Shown here: positions 17,937-27,228 of the stretch, piece after piece | Numbering within the stretch: the first letter of the stretch is position 1 | How the letters are laid out: each line of letters opens with the position of its first letter | Assembly: GCF_014696825.1 (NCBI RefSeq) | Contig: NZ_JACJQU010000008.1 | Location: 1-64,000, forward strand | DNA length: 64,000 bases | Source: Anabaena sphaerica FACHB-251 | GTDB lineage: Bacteria; Cyanobacteriota; Cyanobacteriia; Cyanobacteriales; Nostocaceae | Reading direction: 5' to 3' | Notes under the pieces: generated by a model | What the model saw: the letters and a program-made list of their open reading frames with translations, nothing else | Told to the model about the DNA's origin: nothing | The model's database searches: none | Position numbers and translations under genes: made by a program

Positions 17937-18362
17937 ATGGCGAAGAAAGTAGTAGCGGTCATTAAATTGGCCTTGAATGCTGGGAAAGCCAACCCAGCAC
18001 CGCCTGTAGGTCCCGCACTGGGTCAACATGGCGTTAACATCATGATGTTTTGCAAAGAGTACAACGCCAAAACAGCAGACCAAGCTGGAATGGTGATACC
18101 CGTAGAAATTTCGGTGTTTGAAGACCGGAGTTTTACATTTGTACTCAAAACACCCCCAGCATCAGTATTGATTCGCAAGGCAGCGAAAATTGAAAGAGGC
18201 TCCAATGAACCCAACAAAAAGAAAGTTGGGAGCATTACCAAAGCACAGTTAAAGGAAATAGCCCAAACTAAACTTCCTGACCTCAACGCTAACGACATCG
18301 ACGCAGCGATGAATATCGTGGCAGGAACAGCCAAAAACATGGGTGTTACTATCACAGATTAA
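17937..18362 (+). CDS. rplK: 50S ribosomal protein L11
   Basis: Component of the GTPase-associated centre. 141 residues, full length. The N-terminal domain has [29 protein letters not shown]. The C-terminal rRNA-binding domain has [13 protein letters not shown] and the end [11 protein letters not shown]. Six bases after nusG, part of the secE-nusG-rplK-rplA series. Confidence 0.98.
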   Translation: MAKKVVAVIKLALNAGKANPAPPVGPALGQHGVNIMMFCKEYNAKTADQAGMVIPVEISVFEDRSFTFVLKTPPASVLIRKAAKIERGSNEPNKKKVGSITKAQLKEIAQTKLPDLNANDIDAAMNIVAGTAKNMGVTITD

Positions 18363-18513
18363 TAGGTGACAGGTGACAGCAAATAAGAAAGATAAAAACT
18401 GTCAACTAGCAACTTGCCAAGAACCAAGAACCAATTACAAAATCCAAAATCTAAAATCCAAAATCGTATCGGGGGAGAGGTGAGATACTTCGAGATCACC
18501 CCAGGAGAAAAAA

Positions 18514-19230
18514 ATGGGAAAGAAAATATCACGCCGCTTGCAGGCGTTGCAAGACAAAGTAGAAGAGATGGATTACGCACCATTAGATGCGTTAAATCTG
18601 TTAAAAGAGACAGCAACAGCTAAATTCAGCGAAGCCGCAGAAGCACATATCCGGCTAGGAATTGATCCCAAGTATACAGACCAACAGCTGCGGACAACGG
18701 TAGCACTGCCTAAAGGTACAGGGCAAATAGTGCGGGTAGCAGTTATCGCTAGAGGTGAAAAGGTAACAGAAGCCACTAATGCGGGTGCTGACATAGCTGG
18801 TTCCGAAGAACTGATTGACCAAATTCAAAAAGGCATGATGGACTTCGACAAGCTCATTGCTACTCCCGATGTGATGCCACAGGTAGCAAAGCTGGGTAAG
18901 TTGCTTGGTCCTCGTGGTTTGATGCCATCACCCAAAGGTGGTACAGTGACATTTGATGTAGCTGGTGCGATCTCCGAATTCAAAGCTGGTAAATTAGAAT
19001 TTCGTGCTGATCGGACTGGTATTGTCCATGTTATGTTTGGTAAGGCTTCCTTCTCCCCTGAAGATTTATTAGTCAACCTCAAAGCTTTGCAAGAGACAAT
19101 TGACCGTAACCGTCCTTCAGGAGCAAAAGGCCGTTATTGGCGTACATTTTACGTCTCTGCCACAATGGGACCTTCGATTAAAATCGATATCAGCGCCCTC
19201 AGAGATTTAAAACTGACTGACGCTGCATAA
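18514..19230 (+). CDS. rplA: 50S ribosomal protein L1
   Basis: Primary rRNA-binding protein of the L1 stalk. 238 residues, full length. Key segments are [49 protein letters not shown] and [26 protein letters not shown] stands 8 bases before the ATG. The 151-base gap after rplK contains an AAAATCC repeat. Just before the ribosome site, GGTGA and TCACC could pair (about 18478-18500), possibly an L1-type control hairpin; that is speculative. Confidence 0.98.
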   Translation: MGKKISRRLQALQDKVEEMDYAPLDALNLLKETATAKFSEAAEAHIRLGIDPKYTDQQLRTTVALPKGTGQIVRVAVIARGEKVTEATNAGADIAGSEELIDQIQKGMMDFDKLIATPDVMPQVAKLGKLLGPRGLMPSPKGGTVTFDVAGAISEFKAGKLEFRADRTGIVHVMFGKASFSPEDLLVNLKALQETIDRNRPSGAKGRYWRTFYVSATMGPSIKIDISALRDLKLTDAA

Positions 19231-19302
19231 TTTAGTAATGGGTAATAGGTAATTGGTAATAGCTGAATATTATCACCAATGACCAATGACCAAAATTGAA
19301 TA

Positions 19303-19452
19303 AGCAAAGCCGGAGACAGCAGGTGCTAAGAGCTTAAATATCCTGCCGAGGTTGTAATTTTAAATGACTGAAGTTTGCTCAACACAAGTATGAGAACTAA
19401 AGCATTAAAAGTACCACTGTGAAACCCCGGCTAAGATAGCTGGGGTTTATCG
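19303..19452 (+). ncRNA. Ribosomal protein L10 leader RNA
   Basis: The mRNA leader of rplJ-rplL, where L10(L12)4 binds to repress its own synthesis. The hallmark AAAGCCGGAGACAGCAGGTG, then GCTTAAATATCCTGCCGAGG, starts near 19303. CAGCAGG pairs with CCTGC, and the element ends in the hairpin at 19422-19448. It sits in the 354-base rplA-rplJ gap as in other bacteria. Recognised by motif recall; exact ends are uncertain. Confidence 0.8.
19422..19448 (+). terminator. Attenuator hairpin in the L10 leader
   Basis: AAACCCCGGCT (19422-19432) and AGCTGGGGTTT (19438-19448) form an 11-bp stem with one G-U and loop AAGAT, followed by ATCGTTTT. The T-tract is interrupted, consistent with partial termination between rplA and rplJ. 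Confidence 0.7.
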
Positions 19453-19478
19453 TTTTCGGCACGTCAGAACAAAGGTGA

Positions 19479-19540
19479 CTGGGGACTGGGGACTGGGGAC
19501 TGGAAAAATTAAACTTTTGCCTTTTGCCTTTTGCCTTTTC
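19479..19540. repeat. GGGGACT and TTTTGCC short tandem repeats
   Basis: Three GGGGACT copies (19479-19502) and three TTTTGCC copies (19514-19540) lie between the L10 leader and rplJ, within the presumed transcribed leader. Confidence 0.85.
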
Positions 19541-19584
19541 CCACTGACCACTAATAAGATTTTGCCCTTGGAGGTGAAAAGATA

Positions 19585-20136
19585 ATGGGTCGAACGTTAG
19601 AAAATAAGAAAGAAATAGTAGCTGACCTCAAAGGCACTTTGAGTGAGTCAACTTTAGCACTGGTAATTGATTACCAAGGTCTAACAGTTGCCGAAATCAC
19701 TGACTTAAGGCGGCGTTTGCGTCCTAGTGGCACAGTCTGCAAGGTGACTAAAAACACCTTCATGGGCATTGCCATTCAGGAAGATGAAAAATGGCAACCT
19801 TTGTCAGAACTGCTCAAAGGTTCTTCTGCCTTTTTACTAGTTAAAGAAGATTTTTCTTCAGCAATTAAGGCTTACCAAGAATTCCAAAAAACCTCCAAGA
19901 AGACAGAACTTCGTGGCGGCGTTATGGACGGTCGCCTGTTGAAAGAAGCGGATGTCAAAGCACTAGGAGACTTGCCATCTAAGGAACAACTCATGGCGCA
20001 AATTGCTGGAGCTATCAACGCTTTGGCTACCAAAATTGCTGTGGGTATCAACGAAGTTCCCAGTTCTTTGGCTCGCGGTATTCAGGCTGTCGCTGATAAA
20101 GACAAAGACAATAGTGCTGAAACTGCGACTGAATAA
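19585..20136 (+). CDS. rplJ: 50S ribosomal protein L10
   Basis: Forms the base of the L12 stalk. 183 residues. Conserved N-terminus MGRTLENKKEIVADLKG, central LVIDYQGLTVAEITDLRRRLRPSG and VTKNTF, and a helical C-terminus that binds L12 dimers. GGAGGTG stands 9 bases before the ATG. Expression is likely controlled by the L10 leader upstream. rplL follows after 98 bases. Confidence 0.97.
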   Translation: MGRTLENKKEIVADLKGTLSESTLALVIDYQGLTVAEITDLRRRLRPSGTVCKVTKNTFMGIAIQEDEKWQPLSELLKGSSAFLLVKEDFSSAIKAYQEFQKTSKKTELRGGVMDGRLLKEADVKALGDLPSKEQLMAQIAGAINALATKIAVGINEVPSSLARGIQAVADKDKDNSAETATE

Positions 20137-20234
20137 AACTTTTTCATTAGTTGAATGCTGTTAGTCGCAACTAATAACTAATGACTAATGAATAACTGAC
20201 AAAAAACACATCAAAATTTTTTAGGAGTATATCC

Positions 20235-20624
20235 ATGTCTGCTGCAACCGAACAAATTTTAGAACAGTTGAAATCTTTGACCTTGTTGGAAGCATCTGAA
20301 TTAGTTAAGCAAATTGAAGAAGCTTTTGGTGTAAGTGCTGCTCCTGCTGCTGGTGGAATGATGATGATGGCTGCTCCTGGTGCTGCTGCTGCTGAAGTAG
20401 TAGAAGAGAAGACCGAATTTGATGCCATTCTCGAATCTGTACCAGCTGATAAGAAGATTGCAGTTCTGAAGATTGTCCGTGAAATCACAGGTTTAGGTCT
20501 CAAAGAAGCTAAAGACTTAGTAGAAGCTGCTCCTAAGCCAGTTAAAGAAGGTGTAGCTAAGGACGCTGCTGAAGACATCAAGAAGCGCATCGCCGAAGCT
20601 GGTGGTACAGTAACCATCAAGTAA
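20235..20624 (+). CDS. rplL: 50S ribosomal protein L7/L12
   Basis: Stalk protein that recruits translation factors. 129 residues. The N-terminal dimerisation helices are [25 protein letters not shown], then comes an Ala/Gly-rich hinge with a run of five Met (about 38-45). The C-terminal domain has [40 protein letters not shown] stands before the ATG. A strong terminator follows at 20696. Confidence 0.98.
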   Translation: MSAATEQILEQLKSLTLLEASELVKQIEEAFGVSAAPAAGGMMMMAAPGAAAAEVVEEKTEFDAILESVPADKKIAVLKIVREITGLGLKEAKDLVEAAPKPVKEGVAKDAAEDIKKRIAEAGGTVTIK

Positions 20625-20695
20625 TTTGTAACTTATAATTCTTAATTCGTAATTATGATCTTAATTAGGAATTAGGAATTATTAATTAGTTAATT

Positions 20696-20721
20696 AAGGA
20701 GTCTTGTGAGACTCCTTTTTT
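20696..20721 (+). terminator. Intrinsic terminator of rplJL
   Basis: AAGGAGTCT pairs with AGACTCCTT around TGTG and is followed by a run of T. The mirror A-tract is weak, so it acts mainly on the plus strand. It also lies 21 bases from the end of the convergent kinase gene. Confidence 0.92.
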
Positions 20722-20741
20722 AATGTTTAATTTTGACTTGT

Positions 20742-22613
20742 TCAACATTGTTTAGCACTGGCAGGATTAACAAAATCATGTAAATCTGCATCCCAAATAC
20801 TGATGTAGATGAAATCACAGTTTTGCCGGACTATTTGACCTTTCATTGAACCTTTACTAAAGGTAAAATTATCTGTTTGACGCTGTTGAATCTGTTGCAG
20901 TCCTTGTTTAATTTCTGCTGTAGCTTTTCCAGATAATAAACCATTTAAGGTTGTTTGCATAAGTTGATTGTCTACAGATGAGGCGAAAGCTACTTCAGTT
21001 TGCCTGAGTCTACCAGTGTCACGATCAAATAAATAACCTAAATCTATTTGGTTTGGGACTACTTTATAAGTGATAGCACGGGTATTACGCCATAATCCCC
21101 TTAGATCCTTTTTTGGTTTGCCCAGTGCTGCTTCTACACTACTTCTTGATGTGCCTGTAGGAAATACTGGTACACTTTGCCTGACGTTGGTGGCTAATTG
21201 ATCAGATAATTCTTGTCTTTTTTTAACTGGCTTTTTCTGGGTATTTAAAAATACCTCTGCTGTGGGAACTATTTCTGGTTGAGCTTCCTGTTGTTGTATT
21301 TCTGCTTCTGGTGTTGATGTGACTATGGGAGTGGGAGTATCTTGGATTACAGGATCATCTACTGGTGGTGGTGTTAATGGCTGGGAAGAATTGGTTTCTG
21401 GTATGGGACTAGAAATGATTTCTTGTTTAATAGGGGGAGGGGGAGTTGGTTTAATTACTGGTGTTGGGGAAACTTCCTCAGCTACAGGGGAATTTGTCGG
21501 TAAAACATTGGGAGTCTGTGTTTCTCTGATAACAGTAGAGTTGGTGGCCATTGGGGCTGAAGATTGTGACTGCCTGCTAATGCTAGAAATTGCTACGGCA
21601 CCAATTAAACTACCGATTACCACACTACCAACAATGACAGCAGGTTTTTGCCAGTTTGCAGGATTCTTAATTTCTCTGATAACGGGAGTTTTTGCAGGTG
21701 AATATATTGGCTGGGTTTGGTGGCTTGTTGGAGGAGGGGGGCTAAGGCTAATTGTGGCGCTGGTAGTGGGAGAATGGGAAGAAATAGGATGACCAGATTT
21801 TAAAGCGTAAAGCATTTTACTGGCTGTGGTGTAGCGATCGCCAGGACGTGCTTCAATAGCTTGAGTGAGTATGTTCACCATTTCTGGGGAGACACCAGCA
21901 GCGTATTGTTGCCAAAGTATTTGCCCTGTTTGGGGGTGAGTTTCTAATTCTTGGGGTTGTTTACCTGTGAGTAGATAAATCGCCGTCAAGCCTAAACTAT
22001 AGATATCAGTAGCATACACTGGGCGACCGATGGCTTGCTCACTTGGCATATACCCTGGTGTACCTATGACGATTGATTGTATGGCATTTCCTGAAGGATT
22101 GATGAGGGTACGGATAGTTTCTTTAACGGCACCGAAATCGATTAAAACTGGTTTGTTATCGTGGGAGCGAAGTATTATATTATCTGGTTTTATATCTCGA
22201 TGAATGATGCCTTTGCTGTGGACATAATCTAAAACTGGCAGCAAACTTAACAGAATTTCCCGAACAATAGTTTCGTTTAATTTGCCTTTTGATTGGATAA
22301 TATGGGTGAGGGTTTGTCCTTGAATCCATTCTTGAACAAGATAAAATTTACCATTTTCAGGAAAGTAGGCGTAAAGTTTGGGTATTTGATCACTTGTTTC
22401 CCCCAAATTTTCCAAGATAGCAGCTTCTCGCTCAAACCTTTGTTGAATCATTTGAGAGGTCGCTGGATCATGGTTAATGGGTTTAAGTTCCTTGATGACA
22501 AAGCGACGACGGGAAGGTAGATGGGTATCTTCCGCGAGAGAGGTTTCCCCAAAGCCCCCTGCACCGAGTACCTGGATAACTTGATAGCGGTTGTTTAACA
22601 GTTTTGTTGTCAT
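20742..22613 (-). CDS. Serine/threonine protein kinase, membrane-anchored
   Basis: Hanks-type kinase of 623 residues. The kinase domain spans about 10-275, with glycine loop LGAGGFGET, catalytic Lys41 (VIKELK), HRDIKPDN with Asp140 and IDFG with Asp159. All key residues are present, so it should be active. A Pro/Ser-rich linker leads to one membrane helix (about 323-345). A long Pro/Thr-rich stretch (about 350-470) and a C-terminal domain of about 140 residues (SSVEAALGKPKKDLRGLWRNT, QNCDFIYISIWDADLHD) on the other side could be the sensor. Typical cyanobacterial layout. Target unknown. The ATG is well placed on the family N-terminus. Confidence 0.93.
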   Translation of the reverse strand: MTTKLLNNRYQVIQVLGAGGFGETSLAEDTHLPSRRRFVIKELKPINHDPATSQMIQQRFEREAAILENLGETSDQIPKLYAYFPENGKFYLVQEWIQGQTLTHIIQSKGKLNETIVREILLSLLPVLDYVHSKGIIHRDIKPDNIILRSHDNKPVLIDFGAVKETIRTLINPSGNAIQSIVIGTPGYMPSEQAIGRPVYATDIYSLGLTAIYLLTGKQPQELETHPQTGQILWQQYAAGVSPEMVNILTQAIEARPGDRYTTASKMLYALKSGHPISSHSPTTSATISLSPPPPTSHQTQPIYSPAKTPVIREIKNPANWQKPAVIVGSVVIGSLIGAVAISSISRQSQSSAPMATNSTVIRETQTPNVLPTNSPVAEEVSPTPVIKPTPPPPIKQEIISSPIPETNSSQPLTPPPVDDPVIQDTPTPIVTSTPEAEIQQQEAQPEIVPTAEVFLNTQKKPVKKRQELSDQLATNVRQSVPVFPTGTSRSSVEAALGKPKKDLRGLWRNTRAITYKVVPNQIDLGYLFDRDTGRLRQTEVAFASSVDNQLMQTTLNGLLSGKATAEIKQGLQQIQQRQTDNFTFSKGSMKGQIVRQNCDFIYISIWDADLHDFVNPASAKQC

Positions 22614-22691
22614 GAAACGTTACACGCGAGATCCTTTCCCAATGTATACCAGATACTCTGACGATATAGCGATGGGATGTTTCCTGGTGAT

Positions 22692-23144
22692 TTACAATTG
22701 TGCAGAAAGCAAATTTGCACCTAGCAGATGTGCTAATGCTTTTCCTCCTTCTTCCATGATAGTGTTATGATTCGATTCCATTAAGGGACGGATAAATATT
22801 GCCAAGATGTCCATCCAAGCTTTTGTGGTTTTGACTTTCCAGGTGTAGCGGACTAAAGTCCCTTTTTCAATTGACTCCAGTTCCCATAAACCAACACCAT
22901 CTACATTTCCTTTAGCAACTAATTCTAGCACTATTGGCGGTTGGACTCGAATTAATTTGGTGTCGAATGCAATTTTATAATATAGGGGTGTTTTCCAGAT
23001 GAAACGGTGGTAATCTTGGATAGGAATCACTCTTTCTACATATTTCCACCAAGTCGGCCAGTTTGGATAATTAATAATTTCTGACCACACTTTTTCTATG
23101 GGTGCGTCAATAATCCAAATTGTGATGAATTTATATTCTGTCAT
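22692..23144 (-). CDS. SRPBCC (START-like) family protein
   Basis: 150-residue helix-grip protein: FITIWIIDAPIEKVWSEIINYPNWPTWWKYVERV at the N-terminus, a central beta sheet (VQPPIVLELVAKGNVDGVGLWELESIEKGTLVRYTWKV) and a long C-terminal helix (HNTIMEEGGKALAHLL). Such proteins bind hydrophobic ligands or act as cyclase/hydratase-like enzymes. Ligand unknown. No catalytic motif. It lies 78 bases upstream of the kinase on the same strand, but no functional link is evident. Confidence 0.8.
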   Translation of the reverse strand: MTEYKFITIWIIDAPIEKVWSEIINYPNWPTWWKYVERVIPIQDYHRFIWKTPLYYKIAFDTKLIRVQPPIVLELVAKGNVDGVGLWELESIEKGTLVRYTWKVKTTKAWMDILAIFIRPLMESNHNTIMEEGGKALAHLLGANLLSAQL

Positions 23145-23344
23145 GATGTGATTTAAACTTGAAGTTTTTATCTTTATATTGGCGTTATTGGCGGTTATAA
23201 AACTAACCTACACAGGGAATACACACATTGGCTTCCCTTTCGCTGAAAGCGTTTCCGAAGGGTAGGGTGTGTGGGTTTTTCTATTGCCTGTACTCAGTAT
23301 GTAAATGAGCAAAAGAATTTATTTTTCTCTGTTATACCCATTTA

Positions 23345-25183
23345 TTAACCTGACACAAATAATCTATCTATTTTTTCCTGCAAGGCAGGAATTTTAGCTG
23401 TGAAATGGATAAAAAATGTCCCCTCTTCCAATGAAGTTTCGCTAACTTTGGCGTAAATATCTTCACTCATTTCTTGAGAATCATTAGTGGTAAATAAATT
23501 AATTTTGAGATTTGCAAAGATGGGAGGAACAGCATTATCAGTTAGAAACTCAACTTTAACCTTTGCGCCTTTCTTCGATAGTTGGATAAAACGACCCTGA
23601 AATATATTATTACCAAGATGTTTCCCTTCTAAAATTGTGTACTGAATGGCGACCTCTTCAGTCAAATTTACAAAAATTTCGTCTTCACTTGGCAAAAAGA
23701 GATTATAAGCACCCCGAATTCCGCCAACATCATAGATGATAATCGGCTCTTTCACCCCTTTCGGTTGTACTTGCTTTTGTCCACGAACTGAAACGATTGA
23801 CTCCGATTCCCTAAGAGTAGATTCAGAAATCAGGATTTGACCTCCAGTTGTATAAGATTCAATGCGATAGGTGAGATTAACTTGACTACCGACAATGCCG
23901 TATTTAGTCCGTTTCTCTGAGCCAATATTGCCCAAAACTACTAATCCGGTGTTGATGCCAATACCCATTTCCAGTTGGGGAAAACCGAGGTTTTTCAATT
24001 TCTGATTGACAGTTCCAATTGCTAATTGCATTTTTACTGCACAAGCAATAGCTCTTAAGGCATCATCATTTCGTTCTGTCGGCGCACCAAACAATACTAA
24101 AATCCCATCACCCATAAATTCATTAATGCTTCCTTGATATTGGGTAATAATATCAGCCATACTTTCTAGATAAATATTGAGGACTGTGATCACCTCTTCA
24201 GCCGATAAGCGTTCTGATGCGGCAGTAAAACCGCGTAAATCTGAAGTCAGAATCGTGATTTTCCGTCTCTCACCACCGAGATTTAAAGATTGGGGACTGT
24301 TGAGTAAATTCGTGACAATTTCATCACTCAAATAGCGACCAAATACTTGACGAATTAGGATATTCCTTTTTTCTAAATCTTCATTCGCGCCAGCTAAATC
24401 AGCAGTACGTTCCCTAACTCGACTCTCTAGCTCTTTAGTTGTTTGATTTAGTCTGTTCATAACTAATGCCAGACCAGATATCCCTAAAAAAGAAAAGCCT
24501 GCCAACATAATAGATGCTGTTCCTAATGCTTTTTTCGTCTGGTCAGTAATTTTATCTAAAGGTTCACTAATGGCTATTACGCCCCTTATATCTCCCACAT
24601 TCCAATTTTTTTTAGGACTTTCTGGATCAGTATTATGACAAGCTACACAACTAGTTTCCATAATCATTGCTTGGGCATATTTCCAGCGGGGGCGATTATT
24701 ATTTTTCTCAAGCCGATAAAATTCCTTATTTTCAGGATTTTCTCGGAAGTATGTCAGTGCTTCCTCTGCAAATTTATTTTTGGCGCGGTCTTTTCTCCAG
24801 GCGTAAGGATAATCACTGTATAAGCTAATTGCCGAGCCTTCTTCTTTACCAGTAATTTGCTGTCCCAGTTCAATGATAAAAGTAGCAGGGGGCGGAATAC
24901 TTCCCTCTCTTAAAAAATAATCGTGTCGGATGGTAACATCTTTTATTTTTCCCAAACGAACCGCTGCGGCTCGACTGTAGAGTTGCCAAGTCTTAACAAT
25001 TGAATTAGCTTGATCTCTAGAATTCTGAAGTGATTGTAACTCTATTAGACTATTGGAGAGACTAGACATATTGGATAGTGCAACCCCTATTCCAATACAA
25101 AATAGAATAATCAGGCAAATCACAGTCTGCTTTAGAAAAAGATTGAGAAACCAGTTTTTTAGTTTGAAAAATAACTGCGCCAT
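23345..25183 (-). CDS. Membrane class III cyclase with CxxCH (Tll0287/DUF3365-like) sensor; guanylyl cyclase candidate
   Basis: 612 residues. Membrane helix about 18-38, external domain about 40-212 with Cys179-Val-Ala-Cys182-His183 (a c-type heme motif), and a second membrane helix about 220-243. A short coiled coil (about 245-275), a cyclase domain (about 280-490) and a 110-residue PilZ-like tail follow; the tail is shared with the cyclase at 4607-6823. Metal ligands Asp315 (SDLRGF) and Asp359 (MGDG) and Asn436/Arg440 are intact. The purine-selecting positions are Glu355 (INEFMGDG) and Gly429 (KYGIVG). Glu with Gly matches what I recall for Synechocystis Cya2, a guanylyl cyclase, so cGMP is the likely product. 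Heme or redox sensing by the external domain is inferred from CxxCH. Confidence 0.9.
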   Translation of the reverse strand: MAQLFFKLKNWFLNLFLKQTVICLIILFCIGIGVALSNMSSLSNSLIELQSLQNSRDQANSIVKTWQLYSRAAAVRLGKIKDVTIRHDYFLREGSIPPPATFIIELGQQITGKEEGSAISLYSDYPYAWRKDRAKNKFAEEALTYFRENPENKEFYRLEKNNNRPRWKYAQAMIMETSCVACHNTDPESPKKNWNVGDIRGVIAISEPLDKITDQTKKALGTASIMLAGFSFLGISGLALVMNRLNQTTKELESRVRERTADLAGANEDLEKRNILIRQVFGRYLSDEIVTNLLNSPQSLNLGGERRKITILTSDLRGFTAASERLSAEEVITVLNIYLESMADIITQYQGSINEFMGDGILVLFGAPTERNDDALRAIACAVKMQLAIGTVNQKLKNLGFPQLEMGIGINTGLVVLGNIGSEKRTKYGIVGSQVNLTYRIESYTTGGQILISESTLRESESIVSVRGQKQVQPKGVKEPIIIYDVGGIRGAYNLFLPSEDEIFVNLTEEVAIQYTILEGKHLGNNIFQGRFIQLSKKGAKVKVEFLTDNAVPPIFANLKINLFTTNDSQEMSEDIYAKVSETSLEEGTFFIHFTAKIPALQEKIDRLFVSG

Positions 25184-25538
25184 TTCATAACCTTAAGTTT
25201 GAGAATATCAGGAATTACGCATTAATTAACATCCTGCACCAATAAAAATTGCTGACTAAATACTTAAAAGGTATTCTATATGGCAAGTATAGCAGAAGGC
25301 AAGAGGCAATAGGCAAAAGGCAAGAGTAAAACCCTTGTTATTCCTTGGTTTCAAGGACTAATCATGTCCTAATTATCCTGGCTACAGCTATAAATAATGT
25401 CAATAATAATACACAAATTTTAATAAATAACTAAATAATCGCATTAAGCACCAGTATTCAGCGGCTTTGTTTTCATGAAATATGCTACACAAGATGCCTT
25501 GCAAATGTATATCGATATAGTTTAGGTTGCTGGTTTAT
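25184..25538. other. Intergenic region with GGCAAAA/GGCAAGA repeats
   Basis: A 355-base AT-rich spacer. GGCAAGAGGCAATAGGCAAA-type degenerate repeats lie at about 25296-25327. No gene or RNA was recognised. Confidence 0.5.
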
Positions 25539-26156
25539 CTATCTATAGTTTCGTTTTTTATTTGTAGATTGACTAGCCCTTGATTCTAATGTAAAAATGG
25601 GAATTTCTTCAAGTTCAGCGTCACTTAAATTATATTGTTCACAAACCAAACTTAAGCGATTTCCTGGAGTTGTGACTGCATTAACTGAATGGGTTAAATC
25701 ACCTTGAAAGTAAACCAAGGTGTTAGTTTGCGGTTTAACTTGTCCAACTTGGCGTTTAGTTGACTTCAGCACCAATTCCCCTCCCTCCATGTTTTCCGGT
25801 ACTCGCACATAGAGAACGCTGACAAGGTGAGGTGGTTCAATGGTTTTGCAATAAGAACGCAAAGAGCGATCTATGTGTGGATCGACACGAGAACCTTCTT
25901 TTAATAGTAAGGGGTTGAGATAGAAAGCATTACAATTGGGCTGAAGTGCTAAATCTAAATAAGGTTTAAAAAAGGGAAATTTTTGGGCGACTGTTGTTAA
26001 TCCCTGACGCTGAAAAACTACGGAAAATCCTTTGGTATTAATGAAATCGCGGTTGAGGTTGTTGATAACAAAGTAAGGACTAGCTTGAATTTCTCCCCAC
26101 AAGTCATTCAGGTAATTATTAGGTAAAACGTTGGTTTGTAGTTGATAGTATTTCAC
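25539..26156 (-). CDS. 2OG-Fe(II) oxygenase family protein
   Basis: 205-residue double-stranded beta-helix dioxygenase. Iron ligands are His94 and Asp96 (VDPHIDRSL) and distal His156 (GDLTHSVNA). Arg167 (PGNRLSL) would hold 2-oxoglutarate. The order and spacing (HxD...H...R) fit a prolyl-hydroxylase-like fold. No signal peptide, so cytosolic. The substrate is unknown; small proteins of this type modify amino acids, peptides or metabolites. Same strand as the fructosamine-kinase-like gene (73-base gap), possibly cotranscribed. Confidence 0.82.
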   Translation of the reverse strand: MKYYQLQTNVLPNNYLNDLWGEIQASPYFVINNLNRDFINTKGFSVVFQRQGLTTVAQKFPFFKPYLDLALQPNCNAFYLNPLLLKEGSRVDPHIDRSLRSYCKTIEPPHLVSVLYVRVPENMEGGELVLKSTKRQVGQVKPQTNTLVYFQGDLTHSVNAVTTPGNRLSLVCEQYNLSDAELEEIPIFTLESRASQSTNKKRNYR

Positions 26157-26229
26157 ATTCGGTAAATCACAAACTTATTTATTTAGGTTCGGTGTAGGGA
26201 AGCAAACAAAATTTTTCTGAATTTACACA

Positions 26230-27102
26230 TTACACATTCCGCAGAATTCGCTCAATCATCCCATTTGCTTGGGAGGCATAACCACCACCAAACAAATTAA
26301 AATGATTCAAAACGTGATATAGATTATAGAGTGTTTTCCGTCGTTCATAACCATCTTCTAAAGGAAATACTTCCTCGTATCCTTTATAAAAATCTGCTGG
26401 AAACCCCCCAAATAATTCTGTCATGGCAATATCAACTTCTCGATCACCAAAATAAGTGGCTGGATCAAAAATCACAGGTTCAGCATCAATAGTAAATCCT
26501 GCATTTCCTCCCCATAAATCTCCATGTACTAAGGCAGGTTGTACTTGATGCTCTGCTAATAATTCTGGAATAGCGGCTAATAATTTATCTTGTAAAGGAA
26601 AACTCCCTCCTCGTTGCTTTGCTAATTGAAATTGATAACCTAAACGATGTTGGGTGTAAAATTCTATCCAGTCAGATTTCCAAGTATTAATTTGGGGTGT
26701 GGAACCAATAGTATTATTCATGTTCCAGCCAAACCCTTGGTTACTAATAGTTGTGTGCATTTCTGCTAAATTACGCCCCATTTTCTGCCAAGATTTGTTA
26801 TTACCATCGGTCATTTCTAGCCATTCCAATACTATATAACTAGAATTACCTGTAGTTCCCCAACATAAAGGTTGAGGAACACGAATAGTATTTGTTTGAT
26901 ACATTTGCTGTAAACCCAGCATTTCGGCTGCAAACATTTCTGCTTGAGAGGCCTGGTTAAGTTTAACAAAGTAAGTGACTTTACCATCACTAACTGCATA
27001 ACCTTGGTTAATACAGCCACCACTTACAGATAAATGTTGTGAGGTTTGAAATTTATGTCCAGTTACTTGGCTAATATGAGTATCTATTTCCTGCCAAATC
27101 AT
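26230..27102 (-). CDS. Fructosamine kinase family protein
   Basis: 290-residue aminoglycoside-phosphotransferase-fold kinase thought to phosphorylate ketosamine adducts on proteins so that they are removed (deglycation). Visible motifs are the N-terminal SVSGGCINQGY, ATP-site YFVKLN, catalytic VHGDLWGGNAGF with the catalytic Asp, and the metal-binding FDPATYFGDREVDIAMTELFGGF. Those last two segments are strongly characteristic. Length is typical (about 290). A 70-base palindromic repeat lies just upstream. Confidence 0.92.
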   Translation of the reverse strand: MIWQEIDTHISQVTGHKFQTSQHLSVSGGCINQGYAVSDGKVTYFVKLNQASQAEMFAAEMLGLQQMYQTNTIRVPQPLCWGTTGNSSYIVLEWLEMTDGNNKSWQKMGRNLAEMHTTISNQGFGWNMNNTIGSTPQINTWKSDWIEFYTQHRLGYQFQLAKQRGGSFPLQDKLLAAIPELLAEHQVQPALVHGDLWGGNAGFTIDAEPVIFDPATYFGDREVDIAMTELFGGFPADFYKGYEEVFPLEDGYERRKTLYNLYHVLNHFNLFGGGYASQANGMIERILRNV

Positions 27103-27126
27103 AGTTTATGAGTTGTTAATGTAAAT

Positions 27127-27196
27127 GGTGGGTTACGGCGCAATGGCCGCAAATCTGAATCTTAATTATCTGATCTTGTGCGCCTAACCCACCCTA
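27127..27196. repeat. Dispersed palindromic repeat (GGTGGGTTA...TAACCCACC)
   Basis: GGTGGGTTACGGCGCAATGG on the left is mirrored by TTGTGCGCCTAACCCACCCTAC on the right. The result is a 70-base imperfect hairpin between two minus-strand genes. GTAGGGTGGGTTAGGCG-type repeats are widespread in cyanobacteria. Confidence 0.75.
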
Positions 27197-27228
27197 CAGT
27201 TTTTGGGTAATTTATTTTTTGCTGTTCC

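Noticed and set aside
18478-18500. L1-binding control hairpin before rplA
   Set aside because: Only a 5-bp stem with an irregular loop can be drawn, and L1 sites usually lie before rplK, so it is mentioned only within the rplA entry.
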